DNA of 34,681 nt. Source: Marinobacter salicampi (GTDB lineage Bacteria > Pseudomonadota > Gammaproteobacteria > Pseudomonadales > Oleiphilaceae). A program made the translations under genes and the position numbers. Under the pieces are notes generated by a model. That model had not been told where the DNA came from. It saw nothing but the letters and a program-made list of their open reading frames with translations, and ran no database searches. This document shows positions 24,549 to 34,599 of the stretch, piece after piece. The stretch lies in contig NZ_JAAMPF010000028.1 in assembly GCF_011074795.1 (NCBI RefSeq), positions 1 to 34,681 of the forward strand, given 5' to 3'. The first letter of the stretch is position 1. Every line of letters starts with the position of its first letter.

Positions 24549-26183
24549 TCAACTGCTGGCCTGGGGAGTCCGCCAGACCTGGTCGGCGGGCACGGGCTCA
24601 CTGAAATAGTAACCCTGGCCAAAATCACACCCGAGGGACTGGAGGAAATCTGCCTGCTCTACCCGCTCCACCCCTTCGGCTACCGCTTTGAGCCCGAGAC
24701 TGTGGGCCAGGCCGATGATGGCTGAGGCAATGGCAGCATCATGTTCATTCTGGGGCAACCCCTGGATAAAGGGCTTGTCGATTTCCAGGGTTTGAACAGG
24801 AAATGTCCGTAAGTCACTGAGTGAAGAGGTTCCGGTGCCGAAATCATCGACGGCAAGGCACACGCCTTTTTTCTTGAGCGCCTTGAACGGGAGCTCATTT
24901 TCCGGGTCGCTGATCAGGGTTTCCGAGACTTCCAGCTCAAGGCAACCGGGCGGCAGGCCTATATCTTCCAGCAGATGGTCAACAAACTTCAGGAAGGTCA
25001 TAGCCGTCAGATGGGTACTGGTCACGTTGACCGCAATACGGAAATTCTCGATACCCTGCTCGACCCACTGCCTGGCCTGAAGGCATGCTGTCCGCAACAC
25101 CCATTCCCCCAGGGATTCAGCAAAACCCATCTCGGAAGCAACGTCGACCAGTTCCCTTGGCTCCAACCCGTCAATGGGGCAGTCGTCCCATCGAAGCAGA
25201 GCTTCTACACTGGTCACCTGATTGTCGGCAAAGGAATGTTGTGTCTGGTAATGTAACTTGAGCCGGTCCTCATCCATGGCTACCCGAAGCCAGCCGGCAA
25301 TAGCACTGCGCCCGGTGGCGTCCGCGTCCAACTCCACGGAATAGCGGCGGTAGGCTCCCCTGCCACTGCCTTTCACGGCGTACATGGCCAAATCCGCATT
25401 TTTCAGGATCTGCCGTGCGTTTTTGCTGTCCAGGGGGTATACACTGAACCCGATACTTGCCTCGGCCTTCAGCTCTTTGCCATCAATGGTGTAGGGAGCG
25501 CTCAATGCCTTCATGAGCTTCTGTGCCAGTAGCTCACCATCAGCCATGGCTTCTTCCGTGGCACAGATCACCCCGAATTCGTCACCCCCGAGCCGGGCTA
25601 CCAGGTCGCCTCCACGGACTATGTTTTTGAGGCGCCTGGCGACATTCCGAAGCAACTCGTCACCGGCGTGATGCCCGTAGGTGTCATTGATGTGTTTGAA
25701 GTTATCGAGGTCGATCAGAAGAACCTGAACCATGGTCTTGGTGAGCCCGGCCCGGGTCAATGTCTGCGCAAGCTCTTCATGGAACATGCTGCGGTTGGGC
25801 AGGCTGGTGAGACCGTCGTGGCGTGACAGGTAAAGAGCCCGCTCCATGGCGATTTTCTGAGGCGTCTTGTCGCGAATCACCTTGAGGTAGCCGATGAAGC
25901 TATCCTGCTCATCGTACACCGGGGTCATCATGCCTGACGCCCAGAATCGGGTACCGTCCTTGCGCACGTGCCAGCGGTCATCCTGGGAAGCGCCGGTACT
26001 ACGGGCACGGGTCATTTCGTGGATGTTAGCGCCCTCGCCCACGTCCTTCTGGGTAAAGAGTGCCGAGGCTGAGCAGCCCTGAATTTCTTCTGGCGTATAG
26101 CCGAAGATATTCTCAGCGCCGCTATTCCACGAACGGACGATCCCGTTCTCATCGAGAAAAAAAAATCGCGTGGTGGGTCGCAC
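24549..26183 (-). CDS. PAS-GGDEF-EAL cyclic-di-GMP protein, start disrupted by a homopolymer
   Basis: A 544-residue frame with a PAS domain (about 1-115), an intact RLGGDEF with RGGD I-site, and an EAL domain (EALLRW, SETLIS, DDFGTG, EIDKPFI, VAEGVE), so both cyclic-di-GMP synthesis and breakdown look possible. KID is changed to EID in one EAL motif. The listed GTG start is poor. A much better start lies at 26223, where GGAGG precedes the ATG by five bases, and this opens the expected PAS beginning (SATHHAIFF), but in a different frame. The two meet at a run of nine T on the coding strand (26157-26165 on the plus strand); eight would restore a single 558-residue protein. See findings. Confidence 0.88.
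   Translation of the reverse strand: MRPTTRFFFLDENGIVRSWNSGAENIFGYTPEEIQGCSASALFTQKDVGEGANIHEMTRARSTGASQDDRWHVRKDGTRFWASGMMTPVYDEQDSFIGYLKVIRDKTPQKIAMERALYLSRHDGLTSLPNRSMFHEELAQTLTRAGLTKTMVQVLLIDLDNFKHINDTYGHHAGDELLRNVARRLKNIVRGGDLVARLGGDEFGVICATEEAMADGELLAQKLMKALSAPYTIDGKELKAEASIGFSVYPLDSKNARQILKNADLAMYAVKGSGRGAYRRYSVELDADATGRSAIAGWLRVAMDEDRLKLHYQTQHSFADNQVTSVEALLRWDDCPIDGLEPRELVDVASEMGFAESLGEWVLRTACLQARQWVEQGIENFRIAVNVTSTHLTAMTFLKFVDHLLEDIGLPPGCLELEVSETLISDPENELPFKALKKKGVCLAVDDFGTGTSSLSDLRTFPVQTLEIDKPFIQGLPQNEHDAAIASAIIGLAHSLGLKAVAEGVERVEQADFLQSLGCDFGQGYYFSEPVPADQVWRTPQASS
26157..26165. repeat. Nine-base A/T homopolymer at the PAS-GGDEF-EAL frame break
   Basis: Nine consecutive A on the plus strand (T on the gene strand) fall exactly where the frame changes between the well-supported start at 26223 and the rest of the protein. 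A second mononucleotide stretch, five A then seven G, lies at 26205-26216 within the same short 5-prime coding segment. Confidence 0.8.
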
Positions 26184-26392
26184 TCTTTAACGCGAGCGCG
26201 CCTGAAAAAGGGGGGGCGTCCATGGCCTCCTCCGCTGACTGATGTGTGACTTTCCTACTCTACTGGAGATTTTCGAACAGGGCACTCCGCGCATGTTACA
26301 GCCTCGGAAACACAGGTGAACATTAGCGTTTTGAAACCTAAGCGTATCCTTATGACATGTCATGATAGGCTTCTGACTGAGGGACGAAGTCC

Positions 26393-27274
26393 ATGAATAA
26401 GGGAAGTAAGATGGGAACCTGGTTAATAGCTAACCCCAAGGCCGGCGATGGCCAGAGAGGCGCCGAATTCTGGCTCGAGCACCTTGAACAGGCCGGCATC
26501 CGCACGCTTACCCTGTGCGATCTTGATGATACATCGTGGACAGCACGGGTCCGTGAAGATGATCTGGTTCTTGTGGCCGGAGGCGACGGTACCGTCAACA
26601 AAGCGGCTGAAATATGCGTCGAACACCAGGCCATACTGGGCGTTCTGCCCTCCGGCACTGCCAACGACTTCTCCCGAAACCTTGAGTTACCCGATGACCC
26701 TGCCGAGCTCTGCCAACTGATGGCCCGGGCACCGCAGCGCGTGGTCGATGTTGGCTACCTGAACGATCAGCTTTTTCTGAATGTCTCCCACATCGGGCTG
26801 GGCACCCTGCCGGTCCGGGAAGCATCCGGCCGTTCGAAGAAGCTTCTGGGACGGTTCAGCTACAGCGCCAGTCTTTTCAGAAGAATCCGGGCCCAGCGCG
26901 GTTTCCATGCTGAGATCAGCTCAGGGGCTCAAACTGTCAAAGGCCTGTGGCTTTCTGTCGCCGTAGCGTCCGGCGCTTTCTACGGTGGTGGTAACCGCAT
27001 GCCTGAAGCAGTCTGTGACGACGGTAAGCTGGACATCATGGCAGTGCGGTCCCAATCCTTGCTCCGGCTGCTGGCAACTTTCCTCGCCATAAAACTGTTG
27101 AGGCGTTCTGCCGATACCCAGAAATCAGTGGTCCACATGAAATCCACCTGGTGCACGGTACATACACACCGTCCCAAGCACATTACGGCGGATGGTGAAC
27201 TCGCTGGAAAAACGCCGGCAAGATACACCTGCGGTCAGGGCCAGCTCAAGGTTATTGCTGACGAGTCCCGGTAA
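26393..27274 (+). CDS. Diacylglycerol/lipid kinase family protein (YegS-like)
   Basis: A 293-residue soluble lipid kinase of the DAGK-catalytic family. It has NPKAGDG near the start, the nucleotide-binding AGGDGTVNKA (GGDGT at 63-67), and LPSGTANDFSRN, all diagnostic of YegS/BmrU/DgkB-type kinases that phosphorylate diacylglycerol-like or sphingoid lipids. The C-terminal half carries GAFYGGGNRMPEAVCDDGKLDI and ITADGE, as in the family. Either ATG (26393 or 26411) is acceptable: GAGG precedes the first and AAGGGAAG the second. It ends 23 bp inside the convergent acpH gene. Confidence 0.88.
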   Translation: MNKGSKMGTWLIANPKAGDGQRGAEFWLEHLEQAGIRTLTLCDLDDTSWTARVREDDLVLVAGGDGTVNKAAEICVEHQAILGVLPSGTANDFSRNLELPDDPAELCQLMARAPQRVVDVGYLNDQLFLNVSHIGLGTLPVREASGRSKKLLGRFSYSASLFRRIRAQRGFHAEISSGAQTVKGLWLSVAVASGAFYGGGNRMPEAVCDDGKLDIMAVRSQSLLRLLATFLAIKLLRRSADTQKSVVHMKSTWCTVHTHRPKHITADGELAGKTPARYTCGQGQLKVIADESR

Positions 27275-27830
27275 ACGCCAGTAGGTCCGGGAAAAAGGCC
27301 AGGAAGACGGTTTCCAGTTCTTCATCCATCACTTTTATTTCCTCAATCATGCCTCCGAATTGATTGGGAAAACGGATACGTCCGGCAATGCGATCCAGAG
27401 CGAGGCCAATGGTATCGAGCTCTTCATAGGCACTGAGCCAGTCATGCCGGATCATGCGCTGGGTCACCTCCACCATGGCCTTGGGCATGAGGTGTCGACC
27501 GCGGTCCAGGTCCTGGTAGGCGTCCTCTATGAAGGCCGGACGCGAGGCCTGGGTGAACCGGCTCCAGTTACGAATCAGGTAATGGTCGAACAGAACGTCC
27601 AGAGCGACACCGGCAAACCGGCGTCGCTGTTTCGAAAACAGGGTCTTGGCCCGCAACACCTCAGGATGCCGGTCAGTGAAGGCATCTGTTGCACGGTGAT
27701 TGTCCAGCCCTTCTTTTACCGGGGCAGGCAAGGCGTCAATATCGACCCCGCGGGCAAAGTCACCCAATAGATTCCCCACCCGTGATTCGACTGTCGGCCG
27801 AGCGAGATACAGGTGCGCCAGGTGGTTCAT
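27252..27830 (-). CDS. acpH: Acyl-carrier-protein phosphodiesterase
   Basis: A 192-residue protein matching AcpH, which removes the 4-phosphopantetheine arm from acyl carrier protein. It begins MNHLAHLYLA, followed by VGNLLGDFARG, GLDNHRATDAFTDRHP, RRFAGVALDVLFDHYLIRNW and MIRHDWLSAYEELDTI, the usual histidine and aspartate metal-binding blocks of the family. Length is normal. The 3-prime end overlaps the lipid kinase gene by 23 bp (convergent). Confidence 0.92.
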   Translation of the reverse strand: MNHLAHLYLARPTVESRVGNLLGDFARGVDIDALPAPVKEGLDNHRATDAFTDRHPEVLRAKTLFSKQRRRFAGVALDVLFDHYLIRNWSRFTQASRPAFIEDAYQDLDRGRHLMPKAMVEVTQRMIRHDWLSAYEELDTIGLALDRIAGRIRFPNQFGGMIEEIKVMDEELETVFLAFFPDLLAFTGTRQQ

Positions 27831-27932
27831 ACAGAGTCCCTGTGTTTTTTAAGGGCTTATAGTCGATTTTAGCGCAAGGTGAGAGTAACCTACCGGTCGT
27901 TCCAGGCTGACCTTGCTGATGACGTTGTCCGA

Positions 27933-29381
27933 ATGAAAGATCTCTCGCCCGTTACTTACATTGCAAGCATTATGCTCGTATTGCTGAGCATATTCATGTC
28001 GCTCCCCGTCATCATGCTAGGGGGGACCGGCAGCCCCAACTCCATGGCATTCGTTCAGTCCGCGACGACGGCCCTTGTGCTAGGCGTGATTGGTCTCCTG
28101 ATTACACGGGGCCACTCCCGCTACCTGAAGCCCAGGTTCATGTTCGTCCTGACCGTGTCGAGCTGGGTCATGGTCTCTCTCTTTGCTGCTATTCCGCTGT
28201 ATCTCAGCAACCTGAACCTCTCCGCTACCGATGCCCTATTCGAAAGCATCTCCGGCATAACCACCACCGGCTCCACCGTGCTGACCGGTCTGGACGACAC
28301 TGCGCCGGACATTCTCCTTTGGCGCTCAATTCTGCAGTGGATCGGCGGTATCGGCATCATTGGCATGTTCGTGGCGGTACTGCCGTTCCTGGGGATTGGG
28401 GGCATGCGGCTGTTTACCACCGAGTCGTCTGAGTGGACGGACAAGGCACTACCGCGAATGAAGACCCTGGGCCGGGGGCTTCTGCTGGTGTATTTTTCCT
28501 TCACGGTCATTTGTGTGGTCACCTACTGGCTTTCGGGTATGACTACCTTTGACGCGGTTAACCACGGGTTTACCACCATTGCCACCGGCGGCTTTTCCAC
28601 CTCGGACCAGTCCATGGGCAAATTCGGGTCAGACCTTATTCTGCTTGAGGCGTCCGTCTTTATGTTGCTCGGCGGCCTGCCTTTCTTTCTCTACGTGCGC
28701 GAACTCAATGGCCAGCATGGCGTGCTCTGGCGCGACCAGCAGGTCAGGGCCTTCGTCTTGCTGATCGTGTTTGTCGCCATCGGCCTTACCGCTTACCGGT
28801 TCTGGAATGAGCCCGGGGACCCCTGGTCCATGTTTGTGGGTACGCTGTTCAATATAACCTCTATTCTGACCACCACCGGTTATGCCTCGGAGGACTACCA
28901 GCTGTGGGGGTCCTTTGCCTTTGCCTCCTTCTTCTTCCTGATGTTTGTTGGCGGCTGTTCCGGGTCAACCAGTGGCGGCATGAAGATTTTCCGGTTCCAA
29001 CTGTCGCTGATGGTGTTGCGTGAACAGTTCAAGCGCCTGTTGCACCCGCGGGCCGTGCTCACCCGAAAGTACAACGGCCGGACGGTCAGTGACGAGATCA
29101 TCGCCTCGATGATCGCCTACGCCTTCATCTTCCTGGTGTGCCTGCTTGTGGGCACTCTGGCGCTTTCCATGCTTGGCCTGGATTTCATGACTAGCCTGTC
29201 CGCTGCCCTCACCTCACTGGCCAACGTTGGTCCCGGGCTTGGCACGGTGATCGGGCCGGCGGGTACCTTCCAGACCCTGCCCGACCCGGCTAAATGGATA
29301 CTCTGCATCGGCATGATCGCCGGACGTCTGGAACTGCTCAGCGTTCTGGTGGTTCTGTCGCCGGGCTTCTGGCGGGGCTGA
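27933..29381 (+). CDS. trkH: TrkH-family potassium uptake channel
   Basis: The membrane subunit of Trk/Ktr-type K+ uptake, about 482 residues from the ATG at 27933 (an earlier in-frame non-ATG start at 27879 would add residues not expected in the family). The four pore loops are visible: TTTGSTVL, TIATGGFST, TTTGYAS and SLANVGPGLG, along with the GSTSGGMKIFRF segment typical of TrkH. Around ten membrane segments are present. The partner TrkA is not in this window, as is common. It starts 103 bp from the divergent acpH gene. Confidence 0.93.
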   Translation: MKDLSPVTYIASIMLVLLSIFMSLPVIMLGGTGSPNSMAFVQSATTALVLGVIGLLITRGHSRYLKPRFMFVLTVSSWVMVSLFAAIPLYLSNLNLSATDALFESISGITTTGSTVLTGLDDTAPDILLWRSILQWIGGIGIIGMFVAVLPFLGIGGMRLFTTESSEWTDKALPRMKTLGRGLLLVYFSFTVICVVTYWLSGMTTFDAVNHGFTTIATGGFSTSDQSMGKFGSDLILLEASVFMLLGGLPFFLYVRELNGQHGVLWRDQQVRAFVLLIVFVAIGLTAYRFWNEPGDPWSMFVGTLFNITSILTTTGYASEDYQLWGSFAFASFFFLMFVGGCSGSTSGGMKIFRFQLSLMVLREQFKRLLHPRAVLTRKYNGRTVSDEIIASMIAYAFIFLVCLLVGTLALSMLGLDFMTSLSAALTSLANVGPGLGTVIGPAGTFQTLPDPAKWILCIGMIAGRLELLSVLVVLSPGFWRG

Positions 29382-29430
29382 TACCGGCTTGATCAAACCA
29401 GAGCCGGCGTGCCAGTGGGTTCCAGGCGAT

Positions 29431-30102
29431 TCAGGAAAGCCTGAGGTGGGTCCGGATAAACTGTCCGATGTCGACAATTTCTTCAAGACAGACGCTGTGA
29501 TCCATGGGGTAGGTTTTGTACTCGGGCTTGTAGCCCATCTCAGTCAAGGTGCTGATGCTGTGCTGACCAAGCACCTCGGGAACCATCGGGTCGTGGGTGC
29601 CGTGGTAGATCCGGATCGGAATGTTGCGATTGGCTTCCGAGGGTTCGACCGTCTTGGCTGTGGCAAAATAGGTGGACAGCCCGAGAATTCCCGCCAGCTT
29701 TTGCGAATACGCCAGGCCAACCTGGTAAGCGACAGCGCCGCCTTGTGAGAAACCGGCGATGATAATGCGGTCGGTGGGAACCCCGCGCTCGACTTCACGC
29801 TCTATCAGCTTCTCTATCTCACGGGCTGAATCCATCAGCTGTTCGGTATCAATGGCCCGCTCCACATCCATGGCCTTGATGTCATACCAGGCAGGCATAC
29901 GCATGCCCCCGTTAATAGTGACAGGTAGTACCGGAGCGTGGGGGAAAACAAACCTTACTGCGGCCTCTGGCGGCAGCTGCAACTGGGGGACCACCGGCTC
30001 AAAATCATGGCCGCTCGCCCCAAGACCATGAAGCCAGATAACAGCAGCGTCGGGTGATGGACGGGTTTCTATCTCAATACAGTTCAGGTAGCTCACAGAC
30101 AC
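29431..30102 (-). CDS. Carboxylesterase/phospholipase (acyl-protein-thioesterase-like)
   Basis: A 223-residue serine hydrolase of the alpha/beta fold. The catalytic triad is Ser119 in GFSQGG, Asp171 in HGTHDPMVP and His202 in YPMDHSVC; WLHGLGASG supplies the oxyanion hole. This is the EstB/acyl-protein-thioesterase-1 pattern, acting on short-chain esters or lysophospholipids. No signal peptide. It ends 50 bp from the convergent trkH gene and is divergent from the serine acetyltransferase. Confidence 0.92.
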   Translation of the reverse strand: MSVSYLNCIEIETRPSPDAAVIWLHGLGASGHDFEPVVPQLQLPPEAAVRFVFPHAPVLPVTINGGMRMPAWYDIKAMDVERAIDTEQLMDSAREIEKLIEREVERGVPTDRIIIAGFSQGGAVAYQVGLAYSQKLAGILGLSTYFATAKTVEPSEANRNIPIRIYHGTHDPMVPEVLGQHSISTLTEMGYKPEYKTYPMDHSVCLEEIVDIGQFIRTHLRLS

Positions 30103-30280
30103 CCTCTTTAAGGTTGGGTTGGGTCAAAGAACAGTTGGCGTGATTGTACTGCATCCAGGCACTACCTGCAGTTGCCACAGACCGGTCGATGAAACCCGAT
30201 TAAAAGAATACTATGATCAACAGTAGGCGCCGTTGGCAGAGCATGCTTCGGCGTCATTAAAGATTCAGAGGAGACCCGCG

Positions 30281-31300
30281 ATGACACACGCTCACCAGGT
30301 GGAGGACGCCACCCCAGGCATTGCCCCGGCGTCCGGTCGGCAGGCAGAGCCTTTCCCTGGCCACAGGCAGACCGCCGACTGGCACCTGAACCCGGTTATT
30401 GAGGGGCTGCGCGATGCCCGATATCAATGGCGGAAGAAGCACGGGCGGGAGCTTGAACTGGGCAGTCGCGAGCTGCCCTCCCACGCTGCTATTCATCAGA
30501 CCATGGATACACTCTGCGGTATTCTGTTCCCCATGCGTCTGGGTCCGCCCGAACTGAGCAAGGAAGGCGAAGACCATTATGTGGGCTATATGCTCAATAA
30601 CGTGCTCAACACCTTCTATACCCAGGTGTGTCTTGAGCTGGGTTACAAAAAGCAGGGTAAGCCGGAGGTTGATGCACACCAGGCCGTGCGCGATTTCGCC
30701 TCAAGATTGCCCGACATCCGCAAGACACTGGACCTGGACGTAACCGCAGCCTACAGGGGCGACCCGGCGGCCACCTGCGTTGATGAGGTTCTGATCTGCT
30801 ACCCCGGGGTCTACGCCATTATCTATCATCGGGTAGCCCATGAGTTCTACCGGCTCGGGCTTCCGCTGATCGCGCGGATCATTTCGGAAAAAGCGCATTC
30901 CGCCACCGGCATTGACATACACCCGGGCGCGACCATAGGCGGCGAGTTTTTCATTGATCATGGCACCGGCGTGGTGATTGGAGAGACCGCGATCATAGGC
31001 AATCGGGTCCGGCTCTACCAGGCCGTCACCCTGGGCGCTGTCAGATTCGCGGAGGACGAGTCCGGCTCGCTCAAAAAAGGCGAGCCCCGGCATCCGATTG
31101 TGGAAGACGATGTGGTGATCTATGCCGGCGCAACCATTCTGGGCCGTATTACCATCGGTCAGAATTCCGTTATCGGCGGCAATGTCTGGCTTACACGCAG
31201 CTTGCCTGCGAACAGCCAGATCTCACAGGCGTCATCCCGTAACTCACGGGACTGTGTCACCGAGGACTGCCTGGAACTTGGCAGTAAAGCTGGCAAATAA
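30281..31300 (+). CDS. Serine O-acetyltransferase (EpsC/SrpH-type)
   Basis: Transfers acetyl from acetyl-CoA to serine, the first step of cysteine synthesis. From the ATG at 30281 (AGAGGAG seven to eight bases upstream, preferred over 30233) the product is about 339 residues. The N-terminal helical region is long, as in the EpsC/SrpH branch. The left-handed beta-helix catalytic domain shows DIHPGATIGGEFFIDHGTGVVIGETA and then RHPIVEDDVVIYAGATILG with the expected catalytic His/Asp. It is a single gene followed by a strong hairpin terminator. Confidence 0.92.
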   Translation: MTHAHQVEDATPGIAPASGRQAEPFPGHRQTADWHLNPVIEGLRDARYQWRKKHGRELELGSRELPSHAAIHQTMDTLCGILFPMRLGPPELSKEGEDHYVGYMLNNVLNTFYTQVCLELGYKKQGKPEVDAHQAVRDFASRLPDIRKTLDLDVTAAYRGDPAATCVDEVLICYPGVYAIIYHRVAHEFYRLGLPLIARIISEKAHSATGIDIHPGATIGGEFFIDHGTGVVIGETAIIGNRVRLYQAVTLGAVRFAEDESGSLKKGEPRHPIVEDDVVIYAGATILGRITIGQNSVIGGNVWLTRSLPANSQISQASSRNSRDCVTEDCLELGSKAGK

Positions 31301-31323
31301 ACCTGCCTCGGCCGGGGTAAATG

Positions 31324-31359
31324 CCCTGCCCGCGTCCGTTTGAATGGCCGCGGGCAGGG
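31324..31359. terminator. Bidirectional hairpin terminator between convergent genes
   Basis: CCCTGCCCGCG at 31324-31334 pairs perfectly with CGCGGGCAGGG at 31349-31359 around 14 bases. It lies between the ends of the serine acetyltransferase (31300) and the convergent acyltransferase (31363), and the stem is GC-rich, as expected for a two-way terminator. The downstream T stretch is short on both sides. Confidence 0.75.
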
Positions 31360-31362
31360 TTA

Positions 31363-32520
31363 TTAGCGGGCCTTGAGAGAGTTGACTACGGGGTTGGCGT
31401 ACATGGCCAGTAGGAAAGGACGCAGAGCTTCATCACAGCCGTCCAGACGCCGCTCCATTTCCGCCTCAGCAGCCTCCAGTTCCGGCGGCGACAGGGTCTC
31501 TGCCAGATCAACAGTGGCACTGACTGTGGAGGGGTCGGTCGGAAACAGCTGATTATAGGCGACCAGATTGGAACCATGGACGTGGTAGTGCCTGTGCATA
31601 TCGTGATCGATACGGCTTGCCAATTCCTTGGCCGTGTCGGGCGCATCGGTGATGGGTTCGCCGAAGTGCACGTGGACATGGCCCTTGAAGCCGGTCAGGC
31701 CCTTTATTATCTGCTCTGAATCTTCACTTCCATGTTTCTGGTATGCGCCGGTTCGAGCCTTAGTCTCCAGCTCCCGGGCCTTGTCCGCGTCGCAGGGGTC
31801 GTATTCGTAGGCAATGGACACTGGGACAATACGCAGCCGCTTCATAGCGTCGGCAAAGCCAAGCCCGGCCTTTTTCTGGCTCATGTAGAACATCTTCACG
31901 ATGGCCGGATCGGTTTCGTCAATGCCGTCCTTGGCGCGCCCTTCCCGCTGGGCGATCCAGATGCTGTGATTGTCTTCCAGGGAATGGTACACAAACGACG
32001 ATAGCGTCATGTAGGTGTCGCGCATTTCCCGGGGACTTGAAACACTTCGCTTCACCACGAAACTCTTGTTCAGCCTCATCATCTCCGCAAAGACGCGGTT
32101 TTGCAGGAGGTTGTCACCGATGGCGATACGGGTGGTTCGCAGCCCGTAGCTGAAAAGCAGATAATTGACCACCATGGGGTCGAATACGATGTCCCGGTGG
32201 TTGGATATGAACAGGTATGAGGTATTACGGTCGAGACGGTCAAGGCCCGAGCAGGTGACCCGGCTTGTGGTTTTATGCACCAGTTCGTCCACCAGGTGAT
32301 AGAGCCGGGCCTGCAGGCTGTCTATCCGTTCAATATCGCCGAACTCCTTGCGCAGCCATCGCTGCAGCAGAATACGGGTCAGACCCGGCGCCCAGCGGGC
32401 CATGAACGGGGACTTGAAGCGGGCGATCATTTCTAGAAACTCTGCATCCGCCATGAGGCGGGAAATCGCTGCCTTGGTTTCGTCATCCTGGTACGGACGG
32501 ATACCATCAAATTCCTGCAT
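31363..32520 (-). CDS. Glycerolipid-type acyltransferase (PlsC/PlsB-like)
   Basis: About 385 residues from the ATG at 32520, which has AGGA a few bases upstream; an earlier TTG at 32553 is less likely. The acyltransferase block I motif is SNHRDIVFDP, a variant of NHxxxxD, followed by IAIGDNLL, FVVKRS and a later IAQREGRAKDG (block III: EGR). These fit the 1-acylglycerol-phosphate/glycerol-phosphate acyltransferase superfamily. The long C-terminal extension (about 270-385) is not usual for plain PlsC. The acyl donor and acceptor cannot be read from sequence. Confidence 0.85.
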   Translation of the reverse strand: MQEFDGIRPYQDDETKAAISRLMADAEFLEMIARFKSPFMARWAPGLTRILLQRWLRKEFGDIERIDSLQARLYHLVDELVHKTTSRVTCSGLDRLDRNTSYLFISNHRDIVFDPMVVNYLLFSYGLRTTRIAIGDNLLQNRVFAEMMRLNKSFVVKRSVSSPREMRDTYMTLSSFVYHSLEDNHSIWIAQREGRAKDGIDETDPAIVKMFYMSQKKAGLGFADAMKRLRIVPVSIAYEYDPCDADKARELETKARTGAYQKHGSEDSEQIIKGLTGFKGHVHVHFGEPITDAPDTAKELASRIDHDMHRHYHVHGSNLVAYNQLFPTDPSTVSATVDLAETLSPPELEAAEAEMERRLDGCDEALRPFLLAMYANPVVNSLKAR

Positions 32521-32757
32521 GAAAATCCTGTGATCGTGGTAGTGAAGGCGCAAACTTCCTGGAAAAGCCTCTTATTGTAACCTGTTGGGGCCTGCCTGCC
32601 CATTCTGCTCCGGTCCTGTGTTAAAGGGATCACAAACCGACGCCCAAACCCGTTCACGACCCGTTCTCAAACCCAAGCCCGGTGGTTTCTGGTAGTATTG
32701 GCGTCCGCCGGTCATAGCCCTAATCGCTCTCTTCAGCACAGATGGACCCTCAGTATC

Positions 32758-34599
32758 ATGGATTTCCAGAACCTCAGCCCTGAAAAACCAGACACCAGTG
32801 GCGCTTCACCAGAAACGGTGCTCAGGCAGGTGTTTGGTTATGACGCGTTCCGCCCACTCCAGGGCGAGGTCATTCACGAGATTGTAGCGGGCAGGAACGC
32901 GCTGGTCCTGATGCCAACGGGCGGCGGCAAGTCGCTCTGTTATCAAGTCCCCGCCCTGGTCCGGGCCGGCACTGGTGTGGTCATATCGCCGCTCATTGCG
33001 CTGATGCAGGATCAGGTTGCGGCGTTGCAACAACTGGGTGTAAGAGCCGCTTTTCTGAATTCCACCATGGACTTTCAGCAGGCTCGGGATACTGAAAATG
33101 CCCTGCTCACCGGCGAGCTGGACCTGCTTTACTGCGCCCCTGAACGGCTGCTGCAGCCACGCACCTTGGGCTTGCTCCATGAAGCCTCAATCTCCCTGTT
33201 TGCCATTGATGAAGCCCATTGTGTTTCCCAATGGGGCCATGACTTCCGCTCCGACTACCTGGGGCTGGATATCCTGGCCAGGGATTTTGCCGCCATACCC
33301 CGCGTTGCCCTGACCGCCACCGCGGACGAACGCACACGTGCCGAGATCGCCCAGCGGCTGTCACTGGTGGATGCCCGACACTTCGTCAGCGGCTTTGACC
33401 GACCCAATATCCAATATCGAATCGCGCCAAAAACTAACGCAAACAAACAGTTGGTTGACTTCATTAAAGCTGAACATCATGGCGATGCCGGCATTGTATA
33501 CTGCCTCTCCCGCAACAAAGTGGAAGCCACCGCAAAGCTGTTGGATAGCAAGGGCTACACCGCCCTGCCTTATCATGCCGGGCTGCCCTCAGAACAGCGC
33601 GCCAGAAACCAGGAGCGCTTCCTGCGGGAGGAAGGGGTCATTATCGTGGCCACCATTGCTTTCGGCATGGGTATCGACAAACCCGACGTCCGGTTTGTGG
33701 CCCATCTAGATTTGCCCAAGAGCCTGGAAGCCTACTATCAGGAAACCGGGCGAGCCGGACGTGACAGTCACCCTTCCACTGCCTGGATGGTGTATGGCCT
33801 GCAGGATGTGATCAAGCTTCGGCAAATGCTGGAGAGCTCCACCGGTAATGACCATTTCAAACGGCTTGAGCGCACGAAACTCGACGCCATGCTTGGGTTG
33901 TGCGAGATAACGACCTGCCGCCGCCAGGCCCTATTGCGGTATTTCGGCGACCTGCTGGAAAACCCCTGTGGCAACTGCGATACCTGCATAACACCACCCC
34001 AGACCTGGGACGGAACCGTGGCTGTTCAAAAAGCGCTGTCCTGCGTTTTTCGCACCGGCCAGCGTTTCGGCGTCACTTACCTGATTGATGTTCTCAGGGG
34101 GTCCGAAAACGAGCGAATCAGGCAGTCGGGGCACCAGGCCGTGTCCACCTTCGGCATAGGCGCAGATTTATCCGCAACTGAATGGAAGTCCGTATTCAGA
34201 CAACTGGTCGCCAACGGCTACCTGCGGGCAGACCCGGACGGGTACGGAGCCTTACAGCTGACCGAGACCTGCCGTCCGTTACTGAAGGGCGAAGAGACCG
34301 TTCACCTGCGTAGGGACCCGGCCGAGAAAAAAGCAACCGGTAGAAGTAATGTGCGGGAACAGGTCACCGACCCAGTCGGCTGGGAAGCGCTAAGAGCCTG
34401 CCGCAAGAGCCTGGCTGACGAACAGGGCGTACCGCCCTACGTTATTTTCCATGACACCACACTGTTTGAAATTCTGGCAAGTCGCCCGCGCACGCTCGCT
34501 GAGCTTGCCCAGATCAATGGCGTTGGCAAGGCCAAGCTTGAGCGTTACGGCGAAGCCTTCCTGATTACTCTGGCCGAGTTGGACCCGGCCACTACCTGA
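32758..34599 (+). CDS. recQ: ATP-dependent DNA helicase RecQ
   Basis: A 613-residue 3-prime to 5-prime DNA helicase for recombination and replication-fork repair. From the ATG at 32758: Walker [17 protein letters not shown] box [17 protein letters not shown] with the RecQ aromatic loop, motifs IV-VI ([11 protein letters not shown]), a zinc-binding RQC domain (CGNCDTC) and an HRDC domain at the C-terminus (about 530-610). All key motifs are intact. No strong Shine-Dalgarno is visible; an in-frame start at 32698 would add 20 unconvincing residues. Confidence 0.95.
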   Translation: MDFQNLSPEKPDTSGASPETVLRQVFGYDAFRPLQGEVIHEIVAGRNALVLMPTGGGKSLCYQVPALVRAGTGVVISPLIALMQDQVAALQQLGVRAAFLNSTMDFQQARDTENALLTGELDLLYCAPERLLQPRTLGLLHEASISLFAIDEAHCVSQWGHDFRSDYLGLDILARDFAAIPRVALTATADERTRAEIAQRLSLVDARHFVSGFDRPNIQYRIAPKTNANKQLVDFIKAEHHGDAGIVYCLSRNKVEATAKLLDSKGYTALPYHAGLPSEQRARNQERFLREEGVIIVATIAFGMGIDKPDVRFVAHLDLPKSLEAYYQETGRAGRDSHPSTAWMVYGLQDVIKLRQMLESSTGNDHFKRLERTKLDAMLGLCEITTCRRQALLRYFGDLLENPCGNCDTCITPPQTWDGTVAVQKALSCVFRTGQRFGVTYLIDVLRGSENERIRQSGHQAVSTFGIGADLSATEWKSVFRQLVANGYLRADPDGYGALQLTETCRPLLKGEETVHLRRDPAEKKATGRSNVREQVTDPVGWEALRACRKSLADEQGVPPYVIFHDTTLFEILASRPRTLAELAQINGVGKAKLERYGEAFLITLAELDPATT

